7,844 nt of DNA from CAZAQS01 sp964486825 (GTDB taxonomy: Bacteria; Chloroflexota; Anaerolineae; Anaerolineales; UBA4823), in contig CAZAQS010000225.1 in assembly GCA_964486825.1 (NCBI GenBank), positions 1 through 7,844 on the forward strand, in the 5' to 3' direction. Shown here one piece after another: positions 1 to 4,376 of this stretch; the first letter of the stretch is position 1; every line of letters begins with the position of its first letter. The notes under the pieces were generated by a model, which saw nothing but the letters and a program-made list of their open reading frames with translations, was not told where the DNA came from and did not search any database. The position numbers and the translations under genes were made by a program.

Positions 1-1
1 C

Positions 2-416
2 TGGGAGAATTTAGCGGTCCAGGCAGGCATGAAACTGCTCTACCATACCTTCGTGATCGATGTACTGAAGGACTCAGATCGGGTTTGCGGGGTGGTTGCG
101 GCGGAGAAAGGCGGCTTGGTGCGCCTGGAAGGACGTGGTGATCGACGCCTCCGGCGACGCGGATGTAGCTGCCGCAGCGGGAGCGCCCTTCGAGGGCGCC
201 AGGGACGGGCCGGTTCAGTCATTGACCACCACCTTCCGGGTGATCAATGTGGACGTTGAAAGGGCTCGTGCGGTGAAGAAGGCTGAGCTGCACGGCTTGA
301 TGGATAAGGCTATCCAGAGCGGCGAGTATAACCTGCCGCGCAAAGAAGGCAGCGTGCATATCACGCCCCTGGAAGGCGTCAGGGCTCTCAAATGCTTTCT
401 TTATAAGGGGAGGTGA
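2..416 (+). pseudogene. FAD-dependent oxidoreductase remnant (frameshifted, truncated)
   Basis: The first piece is read in the frame starting at base 2 (WENLAVQAGMKLLYHT..., ending ...GGLVRLEG). The same protein then continues in the next frame from about base 129 (KDVVIDASGDADVAAAAG...). Together they match the middle of flavin oxidoreductases of the FAD_oxidored (PF12831-like) type. The VVIDASGDADVA segment is the family's conserved stretch near the flavin site, and SVHITPLEGV is another conserved block. A single frameshift falls around bases 126-135. After HITPLEGV the family pattern stops and is replaced by RALKCFLYKGR and a TGA at 414-416, so the C-terminal part is missing. The N-terminal Rossmann nucleotide-binding motif would lie left of the window. 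The stop is 2 bases before the next ATG. I infer a dead gene; a sequencing or assembly error could explain the frameshift but not the lost C-terminus. Confidence 0.75.
407..414 (+). promoter_or_regulatory. Shine-Dalgarno of the YdeI-like gene
   Basis: GGGGAGGT lies 4 bases before the ATG at 419. It favours that ATG over an in-frame GTG at 413, which overlaps the purine-rich site itself. It also overlaps the stop region of the preceding remnant, so the two genes were once, or still are, translationally close. Confidence 0.6.
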
Positions 417-418
417 GG

Positions 419-787
419 ATGGAAATAGGAGAAAAGCTGCACACAAACTCTCGCCAGGAATGGCGGGATTGGCTCTCAGACCACCACGGGGATAAAACGG
501 AGATCTGGCTGGTGCTCTACAAAAGCACGTCTGGAAAACGTCCAATCACGCTGCGGGAGGCCATGGATGAGGCGCTTTGTTTTGGATGGATCGACAGCAT
601 CCTGAAGCCCATGGATGAGGAGCGCTATGCGCTGCGTTTCTCCCCGCGCCGGGCGAAGAGCCGCTGGTCGGACACCAACAAGGCCCGGGCCCTGTCTTTA
701 TTGAGGGAAGGCAGGATGACCCCTTCTGGCATGGCGCTCCTGCCTCCAGACCTCATCGAGCAGTGGGAGGAGGAAAACCAAAGGTAG
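419..787 (+). CDS. YdeI/OmpD-associated family protein, probably C-terminally truncated
   Basis: This 122-residue protein resembles the YdeI/OmpD-associated ('bacteriocin protection') family. Diagnostic stretches are EWRDWLSDHH (14-23), EIWLVLYK (28-35), EALCFGWIDS (51-60) and LREGRMTPSG (95-104). The biochemical function of the family is not established. Members I recall are about 190 residues, with a C-terminal OmdA-type domain. Here the protein ends soon after LLPPDLIEQWEEE, so that domain is absent. The stop lies 8 bases before a double-hairpin repeat, which suggests that the 3' end was lost when the repeat arrived or recombined. A second, more degraded copy lies at 3994-4149. Start chosen for the strong Shine-Dalgarno. 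The open frame and conserved core may still give a product, but its activity is uncertain. Confidence 0.75.
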   Translation: MEIGEKLHTNSRQEWRDWLSDHHGDKTEIWLVLYKSTSGKRPITLREAMDEALCFGWIDSILKPMDEERYALRFSPRRAKSRWSDTNKARALSLLREGRMTPSGMALLPPDLIEQWEEENQR

Positions 788-795
788 GGGGAGAA

Positions 796-848
796 GGACG
801 CGGAGCGTCGGGAGAGCGGTTGCGACGCAGAGCATCGCAACCAGGGGG
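796..848. repeat. Double-hairpin REP-like repeat, copy 1
   Basis: Two adjacent imperfect palindromes: GACGC-GGA-GCGTC (797-809), then a 25-base hairpin at 818-842 with arms GGTTGCGA and TCGCAACC around a GC-AGA-GC centre. Bases 796-844 match 4153-4201 with a single difference (810 versus 4167). The element sits exactly between two convergent genes: 8 bases after the stop of the YdeI-like gene and touching the stop of the minus-strand gene (849-851). That is the classic location of REP/PU elements. It could block transcription or protect mRNA 3' ends, but no T-run follows either hairpin, so I do not call it an intrinsic terminator. Confidence 0.8.
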
Positions 849-1433
849 TTAGGGGAAGGGGAGAGGCTTGAATGCCTCCAGCAATGCGTGGTTCCAGACC
901 TGGGCTTCGATATAGGGGGCCAGATACCAGGGCAGATTTGTCTCCCATTGCTCTTCAGGCACGCCCCTCGACTCGACCAGGGCTAGGATCTCAGACATTG
1001 TGAAGACCTTGCCGTGAACCTCGGGCAGATAAAACTCGGCGGGCTTTTCCGTACCAAACTCCAGGGAGATCATGCTATCCGGGTAGGTGAAGCTGACATC
1101 CGCCTCCGTAAAGACCGAGAGCGGGATGCGGATTTCCCCGTGCAATTCCGGGTCTGGAGAAATTTTCACCATCCATTTGGATGATCCAAGCACCATGGGA
1201 ATCGGGTACATCTCTCGAGGTCGCCCCCCTTTGGCGATGAACTGCTCCCGGACCCAACGTTCCGTTTGCCTTCGATCGCGCATATACACAACCGGGTCTT
1301 TGAACCTAGCTCCATAAGGGGTGTCGTCACAGAGCGTCTGCATGATGAGGATGGCGTCTTCATCGGTCAGCGCAGACAGGCTTCGAAATGGTTCTGTACC
1401 TCGCTTATAGTAGTAGGTCAGGTAATCGATCAT
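849..1433 (-). CDS. Conserved-looking protein of unknown function (194 aa)
   Basis: Open frame of 194 residues starting MIDYLTYYYKRG and ending LLEAFKPLPFP. I do not recognise a named domain. It has no signal peptide or membrane segment and reads as a soluble, mixed alpha/beta protein. It is rich in aromatic residues and prolines (YPIPMVLG at 76-83, NLPWYLAPY at 166-174). A Tyr-rich N-terminus is followed by an acidic ALTDEDAILIM helix. A basic middle (MRDRRQTERWVREQF, 51-65) precedes likely beta strands at 86-128. The protein resembles hypotheticals I associate with Chloroflexota, but no function can be given. Start supported by AAGGAG 5 bases upstream. Codon use looks like that of its neighbours, and the frame is clean over its whole length, unlike the fragments around it. 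Confidence 0.8.
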   Translation of the reverse strand: MIDYLTYYYKRGTEPFRSLSALTDEDAILIMQTLCDDTPYGARFKDPVVYMRDRRQTERWVREQFIAKGGRPREMYPIPMVLGSSKWMVKISPDPELHGEIRIPLSVFTEADVSFTYPDSMISLEFGTEKPAEFYLPEVHGKVFTMSEILALVESRGVPEEQWETNLPWYLAPYIEAQVWNHALLEAFKPLPFP

Positions 1434-1438
1434 TGTTT

Positions 1439-1444
1439 CTCCTT
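1439..1444 (-). promoter_or_regulatory. Shine-Dalgarno of the 194-aa minus-strand gene
   Basis: Read on the minus strand this is AAGGAG, spaced 5 bases from the ATG at 1433. It fixes the start of that gene. Confidence 0.65.
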
Positions 1445-1472
1445 GCAGCAGCCCGATTTGGCGGATGCCTCA

Positions 1473-1478
1473 ATTATG
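1473..1478 (-). promoter_or_regulatory. Weak candidate -10 box for the minus-strand gene
   Basis: On the minus strand this reads CATAAT, in an AT-rich stretch about 40 bases before the ATG. I cannot see a good -35 hexamer at the right distance, so this is only a suggestion. Confidence 0.25.
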
Positions 1479-1555
1479 CCTTATTTTCCGTTTGAAATGT
1501 GCTATCCTTCAGCCAGGGACGCTCCCTTCTAACGTGTTTTTGAAAGCTTATTTTG

Positions 1556-1561
1556 TATAAT
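1556..1561 (+). promoter_or_regulatory. Candidate -10 box of the ester cyclase gene
   Basis: A perfect TATAAT lies within TTTTGTATAATAG, about 50 bases before the ATG at 1613. The nearest TTGAAA (1540-1545) is only 10 bases away and cannot be a standard -35, so the promoter would depend on the -10 element. It lies in the divergent gap between this gene and the minus-strand gene ending at 1433. Confidence 0.4.
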
Positions 1562-1612
1562 AGATGTCGGAGCGCAAGAATCCAACCACAATCAGATGAG
1601 AATGAGCGAAGA

Positions 1613-2047
1613 ATGTCCATAGAATCCAACAAACTACTCGTCCGGCGTTATTATGAAGAGGTTGTCAACACGGGAAATGTCGACTCGATCGAAGAATTCA
1701 TCTCACCCGAATACACCGAAGTCTTGGATGGCAAAAGATTTGCCGCGGGCATCGAAGGCGCAATCGCCCATATCCGCGGCGTCCGGCAGACTTACCCGGA
1801 TCTTCACCTGACGATCGACCGGCAAATCGCAGAGGGTGAATGGGTGGCTACCTGCATCACGATGCGAGGCACGCATCAAGGGTCCTGGCTGGGCATAAAT
1901 CCAACCGGAAAACAGGTTCTAATCAGCGGCGTCAATGTCGATCGTGTCGTCGAGGGCCGTATCGTCGAACACGGCGATGCAGCCAACGTATTCGGGGCAT
2001 TTCTGGAGATCGGCGCCATTAAGGTGGTAGGCCCCGGAGAGAAGTAG
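1613..2047 (+). CDS. SnoaL-like ester cyclase / polyketide-cyclase-fold protein
   Basis: 144 residues forming a single SnoaL-like (NTF2 fold) domain. Visible signatures are the N-terminal helix NKLLVRRYYEEVVNTGNVD (6-24), the TYPDLHLTID turn and strand (60-69), the strand and loop MRGTHQGSWLGINPTGK (84-100) and the terminal GRIVEHGDAANVFGAFLEIGAI (115-136). Family members are cone-shaped small enzymes or binding proteins. Some close polyketide rings by aldol condensation, but most genomic 'ester cyclase' copies have no known substrate. Many relatives have EHWD at the last motif; here it reads EHGD (119-122), keeping the His and Asp. No polyketide genes are nearby, so a cyclase role is not supported by context. 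The ATG at 1613 is chosen because the domain begins there; a TTG at 1553 overlaps the -10 box. The Shine-Dalgarno is weak. Confidence 0.85.
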   Translation: MSIESNKLLVRRYYEEVVNTGNVDSIEEFISPEYTEVLDGKRFAAGIEGAIAHIRGVRQTYPDLHLTIDRQIAEGEWVATCITMRGTHQGSWLGINPTGKQVLISGVNVDRVVEGRIVEHGDAANVFGAFLEIGAIKVVGPGEK

Positions 2048-2141
2048 ATAGCAGCGAAACCCCAGGAACAATGAGCACAGCGGATTCGTCTTAGGCATGA
2101 CCTGAATCACCCATCAACTTTTCGAAAGAGAGAAACATACT

Positions 2142-2954
2142 TTGAACACAAGCAGTTCTTCACGCAAACCCTGGTTTATATTTTTCGCCTTGATCATCCT
2201 GCTGCTTTCGGCTTGTAATCCGGCTGCTCTGGAGCCCACCCAGCCCTCTGAAACACCGGTGGTCCCGGTCACTGAGGCGCCTCCCCAGCCCGACAGCGAA
2301 ATGCCGGACGGGATCACCCTTGACTTCTCCACTGTGGCCCAGGACGTGATCGTCGAAACGGTGGAAGCCCAACCCGCCAGCGCCGGCGGGCCATACTGGG
2401 AAGCCGCACCACAATACCGCCGCCTGACACTGGTAGGCTACCCCGTCGCCAACCACCTGCTCATGCCGCAGATCTTCATCTACCCTGCTGGCGACCTGGC
2501 CTCAGCCAACGAAAACGCGGGCAAGATCGCCGCCGAACTGGATGCTATGCTGGATACCCAGCAGGCAGGGGACCATTTGCCCTTCCTACCGTTGTTCAAC
2601 GCCACGCAGGTGATGCATGCCCAGGTGCAGTACCTGGACTTCCAGAGCGGAAAGGGCGTGCGCTTCCTGACCCAGTTCGATCAGGCCGTTCTACCGATCA
2701 ATAACTACGAGTTGATCTACACCTTCCAGGGCTTGACCAGCGACGGCAAATACTATCTTGCTGCGGTCCTGCCGGTCACCCACCCCGAACTACCGGCCGG
2801 GGCAGATGTAAGCCAGCAGCAGGCCGATGAGATGAACGATTTCCCTACTTACCTTTCTGGAATGGTTACACTCCTGGATCAGCAGCCCGCTGGCAGCTTC
2901 ACGCCAGGCCTGGACGAGATAGATGAATTGGTGCGGTCGATTGATATCAGGTAA
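2142..2954 (+). CDS. Secreted lipoprotein of unknown function
   Basis: 270 residues. Residues 8-24 form a type II signal peptide: Arg-Lys, then the hydrophobic WFIFFALIILLLSA. The lipobox LSAC places the lipidated cysteine at residue 25, so the mature protein is probably anchored on the outer face of the membrane. A flexible Pro/Thr/Glu linker (29-55) follows, then a globular domain of about 210 residues. That domain contains the strand-like segment YRRLTLVGYPVANHLLMPQIFIYP (92-115), an acidic helix (AGKIAAELDAML) and LPINNYELIYTFQGLTSDGKYYLAAVLPV. I recognise no enzymatic motif. The start is a TTG: the only upstream ATG in frame (2097) meets a stop at 2103, and TTG puts the signal peptide at the very N-terminus. 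GAAAGAGAG upstream is a modest ribosome site. The gene follows the ester cyclase by 94 bases on the same strand. Confidence 0.8.
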   Translation: MNTSSSSRKPWFIFFALIILLLSACNPAALEPTQPSETPVVPVTEAPPQPDSEMPDGITLDFSTVAQDVIVETVEAQPASAGGPYWEAAPQYRRLTLVGYPVANHLLMPQIFIYPAGDLASANENAGKIAAELDAMLDTQQAGDHLPFLPLFNATQVMHAQVQYLDFQSGKGVRFLTQFDQAVLPINNYELIYTFQGLTSDGKYYLAAVLPVTHPELPAGADVSQQQADEMNDFPTYLSGMVTLLDQQPAGSFTPGLDEIDELVRSIDIR

Positions 2955-3054
2955 CCTCCGAATTATTCAGCTGCTCAAGGTAAGTCAGCAGGCCGGATAG
3001 ATAACGGAAGAAACGATCAAAGAATTTAATTTTCAAAAATACGTTTTCACTCAT
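2947..3054 (-). CDS. Possible 35-aa small ORF, convergent with the lipoprotein gene
   Basis: The minus strand encodes MSENVFLKIKFFDRFFRYL continuing to a TGA at 2947-2949. The stop overlaps the last codons of the lipoprotein gene. The peptide would be rich in Phe/Leu/Tyr with regularly spaced Lys, Arg and Asp, as in an amphipathic helix. A purine stretch AGGGAAG lies a few bases upstream. The local sequence is more AT-rich than its surroundings. It may be chance or the remnant of a larger gene. No function is proposed. Confidence 0.2.
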   Translation of the reverse strand: MSENVFLKIKFFDRFFRYLSGLLTYLEQLNNSEVT

Positions 3055-3110
3055 ATTCTTCCCTGGTTCCCGCGCTTCCTGAGTATGGCAGTCAGGAGAA
3101 AGTGATGAAA

Positions 3111-3123
3111 GGACGCGAAGCGT
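3111..3123 (+). repeat. Degenerate REP-like hairpin arm
   Basis: GGACGCGAAGCGT resembles the first hairpin of the double-hairpin repeat (GGACGCGGAGCGT), with one change in the loop. The second hairpin is not recognisable. It directly precedes the aminotransferase fragment, so it may mark a third boundary between repeat and broken gene. The match is short and may be chance. Confidence 0.3.
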
Positions 3124-3127
3124 AGGG

Positions 3128-3286
3128 AACGCATTGCTCCAACATGCGTTAACCGACATTGAACCGCTTTGCATCGATGTCGAGCATTTGCAATATAAGA
3201 GGGACCGGTTTGTCTCGGCCTTGCAGGACATCGGTTATGCTATTCATGCTCCTGGAGGGACGCTTTATTTACTGCTACGTTCGCCA
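3128..3286 (+). pseudogene. PLP-dependent aminotransferase fragment (fold type I, C-terminal part)
   Basis: The frame reads LLQHALTDIEPLCIDVEHLQ, then KRDRFVSALQDIGYAIHAPGG and TLYLLLRSP. This is the part of class I/II aminotransferases after the cofactor lysine, where relatives read like 'KRDRMVSAL...GYEVHVPEGTFYLLPRSP'. The pyridoxal-phosphate lysine, the N-terminal domain and the last segment with the substrate-binding Arg are all missing. The frame remains open to 3358, but after RSP it no longer resembles the family. I infer a remnant of a once complete gene of about 400 codons, now without start or catalytic centre. Confidence 0.6.
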
Positions 3287-3353
3287 GTAATGAAGATCAC
3301 TGCCAGTGCAACCCCGGGTGGATTGTGGATGGCTTGGATATGGAAAGTGGGGA
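3287..3353. other. Unassigned junction sequence between two gene fragments
   Basis: This short stretch joins the aminotransferase remnant to the hydrolase remnant. More than one plus-strand frame is open through it, and none gives a segment I recognise. It may contain a scrap of a further gene, or decayed sequence from either neighbour. Confidence 0.3.
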
Positions 3354-3596
3354 GTTAAAGAGGCTGAGGATCTCAAGGCATTCATGGATGCACTCGGTCT
3401 GGCGACTGCCATCATCGCCGGACAATCCATGGGCAGCCCTGTCGCCCGGCATTTCTGGGAATCGACTTTATCGAAGTTGACCGATCCTGTCGATCTGGGG
3501 CTGGTTCGACAGATGATCGAGAGCGTTCTGGTTCAGCCGGTGCCTCAAGATTTTGTGAATACTTCCGTTAGTCCTGCCAGAGAAACCTGCCGATAA
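3354..3596 (+). pseudogene. Alpha/beta hydrolase fragment with internal deletion
   Basis: The frame reads VKEAEDLKAFMDALGLATAI, then IAGQSMGSPVARHF and WESTLSKLTDPVDLGLVRQM, ending at a TAA (3594-3596). The nucleophile elbow is G-Q-S-M-G, with the serine codon at 3426-3428; most relatives have GHSMG. The join ARHF/WEST skips the part of the family between the elbow and the cap ('...YPERTRGLVLVGSF...'), so roughly 30 or more residues are gone. The N-terminal beta sheet with the oxyanion hole and the C-terminal catalytic Asp/His region are also missing. The last codons (SVSPARETCR) look like a collapsed version of the family's post-cap segment. No functional hydrolase can be made from this. Confidence 0.65.
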
Positions 3597-3642
3597 GGCA
3601 CGCTCCGGCCCGCTCACCCGCGCCTGGCTGTCCCGGACAGCT

Positions 3643-3984
3643 GTGATTAGCGGGTTGTGGGGCCTGGCGTTGTTTGTCACCGATCAGGGCGGAAATCCAT
3701 TGATCTGGGTTTGGCCGGGGGACCTGCTGACCAGCCGGTTAATCGGCGTGATGCTGCTGGCGATTGCAGCCGGAGCTCTTTATTGCCGGCGCTTCCGCGA
3801 TCCAGCCCACGTCATGCTGGCGATACTGTCGGTCTACAGCCTGGGCCTGGCTTTATCCAGCCTGTGGAACGCTTTCATGGGCCTGCCGATCCGGCTGGCG
3901 TATCTGGTGGTGTTCGGCATTCTTGGCCTGCTCGCTTACCTTCAACAAAGCAAGCGTCACGCCAACCTGACCTCTCGCCGGTGA
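3643..3984 (+). CDS. Small four-helix membrane protein, N-terminus uncertain
   Basis: 113 residues from a GTG, with about four membrane segments: residues 1-14, 31-50, 58-78 and 83-101. Loops contain VWPGDLLTSR before helix 2 and basic residues (CRRFRD) after it, which would place that loop in the cytoplasm. The C-terminus is basic (QQSKRHANLTSRR). It resembles a family of small integral membrane proteins of unknown function that I recall from Chloroflexota. No Shine-Dalgarno precedes the GTG. The same frame stays open upstream to a stop at 3556 and reads LPEKPADKARSGPLTRAWLS, which looks like coding sequence of the same protein overlapping the end of the hydrolase remnant. I therefore suspect the true N-terminus was lost and this is another fragment. 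Its stop lies only about 9 bases before the degraded YdeI copy. Confidence 0.45.
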   Translation: MISGLWGLALFVTDQGGNPLIWVWPGDLLTSRLIGVMLLAIAAGALYCRRFRDPAHVMLAILSVYSLGLALSSLWNAFMGLPIRLAYLVVFGILGLLAYLQQSKRHANLTSRR

Positions 3985-3993
3985 TCCAGGTCA

Positions 3994-4149
3994 CAACGCC
4001 CCATCACCCAGCGGGAGGCGATGGACGAGGCGCTTTGTTTTGGTTGGATCGACAGCATCCTGAAACCCATCGATGAGGCGAGGTGTGCACTGCGCTTGAC
4101 GCCGCGCCGGGCGAAGAGGCGTGCTCTGGCTTTGTTGAGGGAGGGGTGA
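3994..4149 (+). pseudogene. Second, degraded YdeI-like gene fragment
   Basis: The frame reads RPITQREAMDEALCFGWIDS, then ILKPIDEARCALRLTPRRAK, RRALALLREG and TGA. This matches residues 41-98 of the protein encoded at 419-787. Bases 4011-4078 match 553-620 at 63 of 68 positions. Relative to that gene, the first 40 residues are missing, 8 residues around WSDTNK are deleted in frame, and everything after LLREG is lost. No ribosome site precedes the internal ATG at 4021. The stop lies 3 bases before the second copy of the double-hairpin repeat, mirroring the arrangement at 787/796. Confidence 0.85.
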
Positions 4150-4152
4150 GCG

Positions 4153-4201
4153 GGACGCGGAGCGTCCGGAGAGCGGTTGCGACGCAGAGCATCGCAACCA
4201 G
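4153..4201. repeat. Double-hairpin REP-like repeat, copy 2
   Basis: This matches 796-844 at 48 of 49 positions. The first hairpin is a perfect GGACGC-GGA-GCGTCC (4153-4167). The second (4175-4199) has arms GGTTGCGA/TCGCAACC with one internal mismatch. Both copies have the same orientation relative to a truncated YdeI-like reading frame. No transposase accompanies either copy, as expected of non-autonomous elements. Confidence 0.85.
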
Positions 4202-4206
4202 AAGTA

Positions 4207-4238
4207 CCAGGGGGAGGGATGGCATCGCAACCAGGGGG
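4207..4238 (+). repeat. Partial reiteration of the repeat's right end
   Basis: GCATCGCAACCAGGGGG at 4222-4238 repeats the right arm and flank of copy 1 (832-848). ACCAGGGGG at 4207-4215 repeats its last part again. The right end therefore appears three times in a row, a sign of slippage or nested insertion. The extra arm could also pair with 4175-4185 and form an alternative, longer-loop hairpin. Confidence 0.6.
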
Positions 4239-4280
4239 ACAGGAACCGGCACTCAAAGCAGTTCACAATTACAGCTATTT

Positions 4281-4338
4281 TAACGATCTTTGTAACGATA
4301 TTGTTGCAATCGTATCGTAAATTAACGATATCGGTTAC
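4281..4338. promoter_or_regulatory. Operator-like cluster upstream of the membrane protein gene
   Basis: TAACGAT occurs at 4281-4287, 4293-4299 and 4323-4329, with inverted copies ATCGTA at 4309-4314 and ATCGTAA at 4314-4320. Two sites are near-palindromes: AACGATATTGTT (4294-4305) and TAACGATATCGGTTA (4323-4337, GATATC centre with one extra G). The extended AACGATAT words start 30 bp apart, nearly three helical turns. Short dyads like these are typical of TetR-type or similar dimeric repressors. A possible promoter inside the cluster has TTGCAA (4304-4309) as -35, 17 bases, then GATATC as a poor -10, so a bound protein would block it. The cluster ends 38 bases before the ATG at 4377. No candidate repressor gene is visible in the window. 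Confidence 0.5.
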
Positions 4339-4376
4339 AGCAAATGGCGGAGATAACTTGAAAAGGAACGGTTACC

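Noticed and set aside
796..848. Intrinsic transcription terminator between the convergent genes
   Set aside because: The hairpins are strong, but neither is followed by a U-run on either strand, and the same sequence recurs at 4153-4201. A dispersed repeat is the better explanation.
1553..1612. N-terminal extension of the ester cyclase from a TTG start
   Set aside because: The TTG at 1553 overlaps the TATAAT box, the 20 extra residues do not match the SnoaL fold, and the ATG at 1613 begins just before the conserved first helix.
3657..4076. 139-residue plus-strand frame over the small membrane protein
   Set aside because: Its product is Pro/Gly/Arg-rich without hydrophobic segments, while the alternative frame gives four clean membrane helices.
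4153..4238. CRISPR-like repeat array
   Set aside because: Reiterated arms occur, but there are no regular spacers and no cas genes, and the pattern fits a hairpin element with a duplicated end.
3957..4266. Overlapping minus-strand frames of 82-99 residues
   Set aside because: They run antisense through the degraded YdeI copy and the repeat, and a similar antisense frame appears opposite the first YdeI copy. They are by-products of the duplicated sequence.
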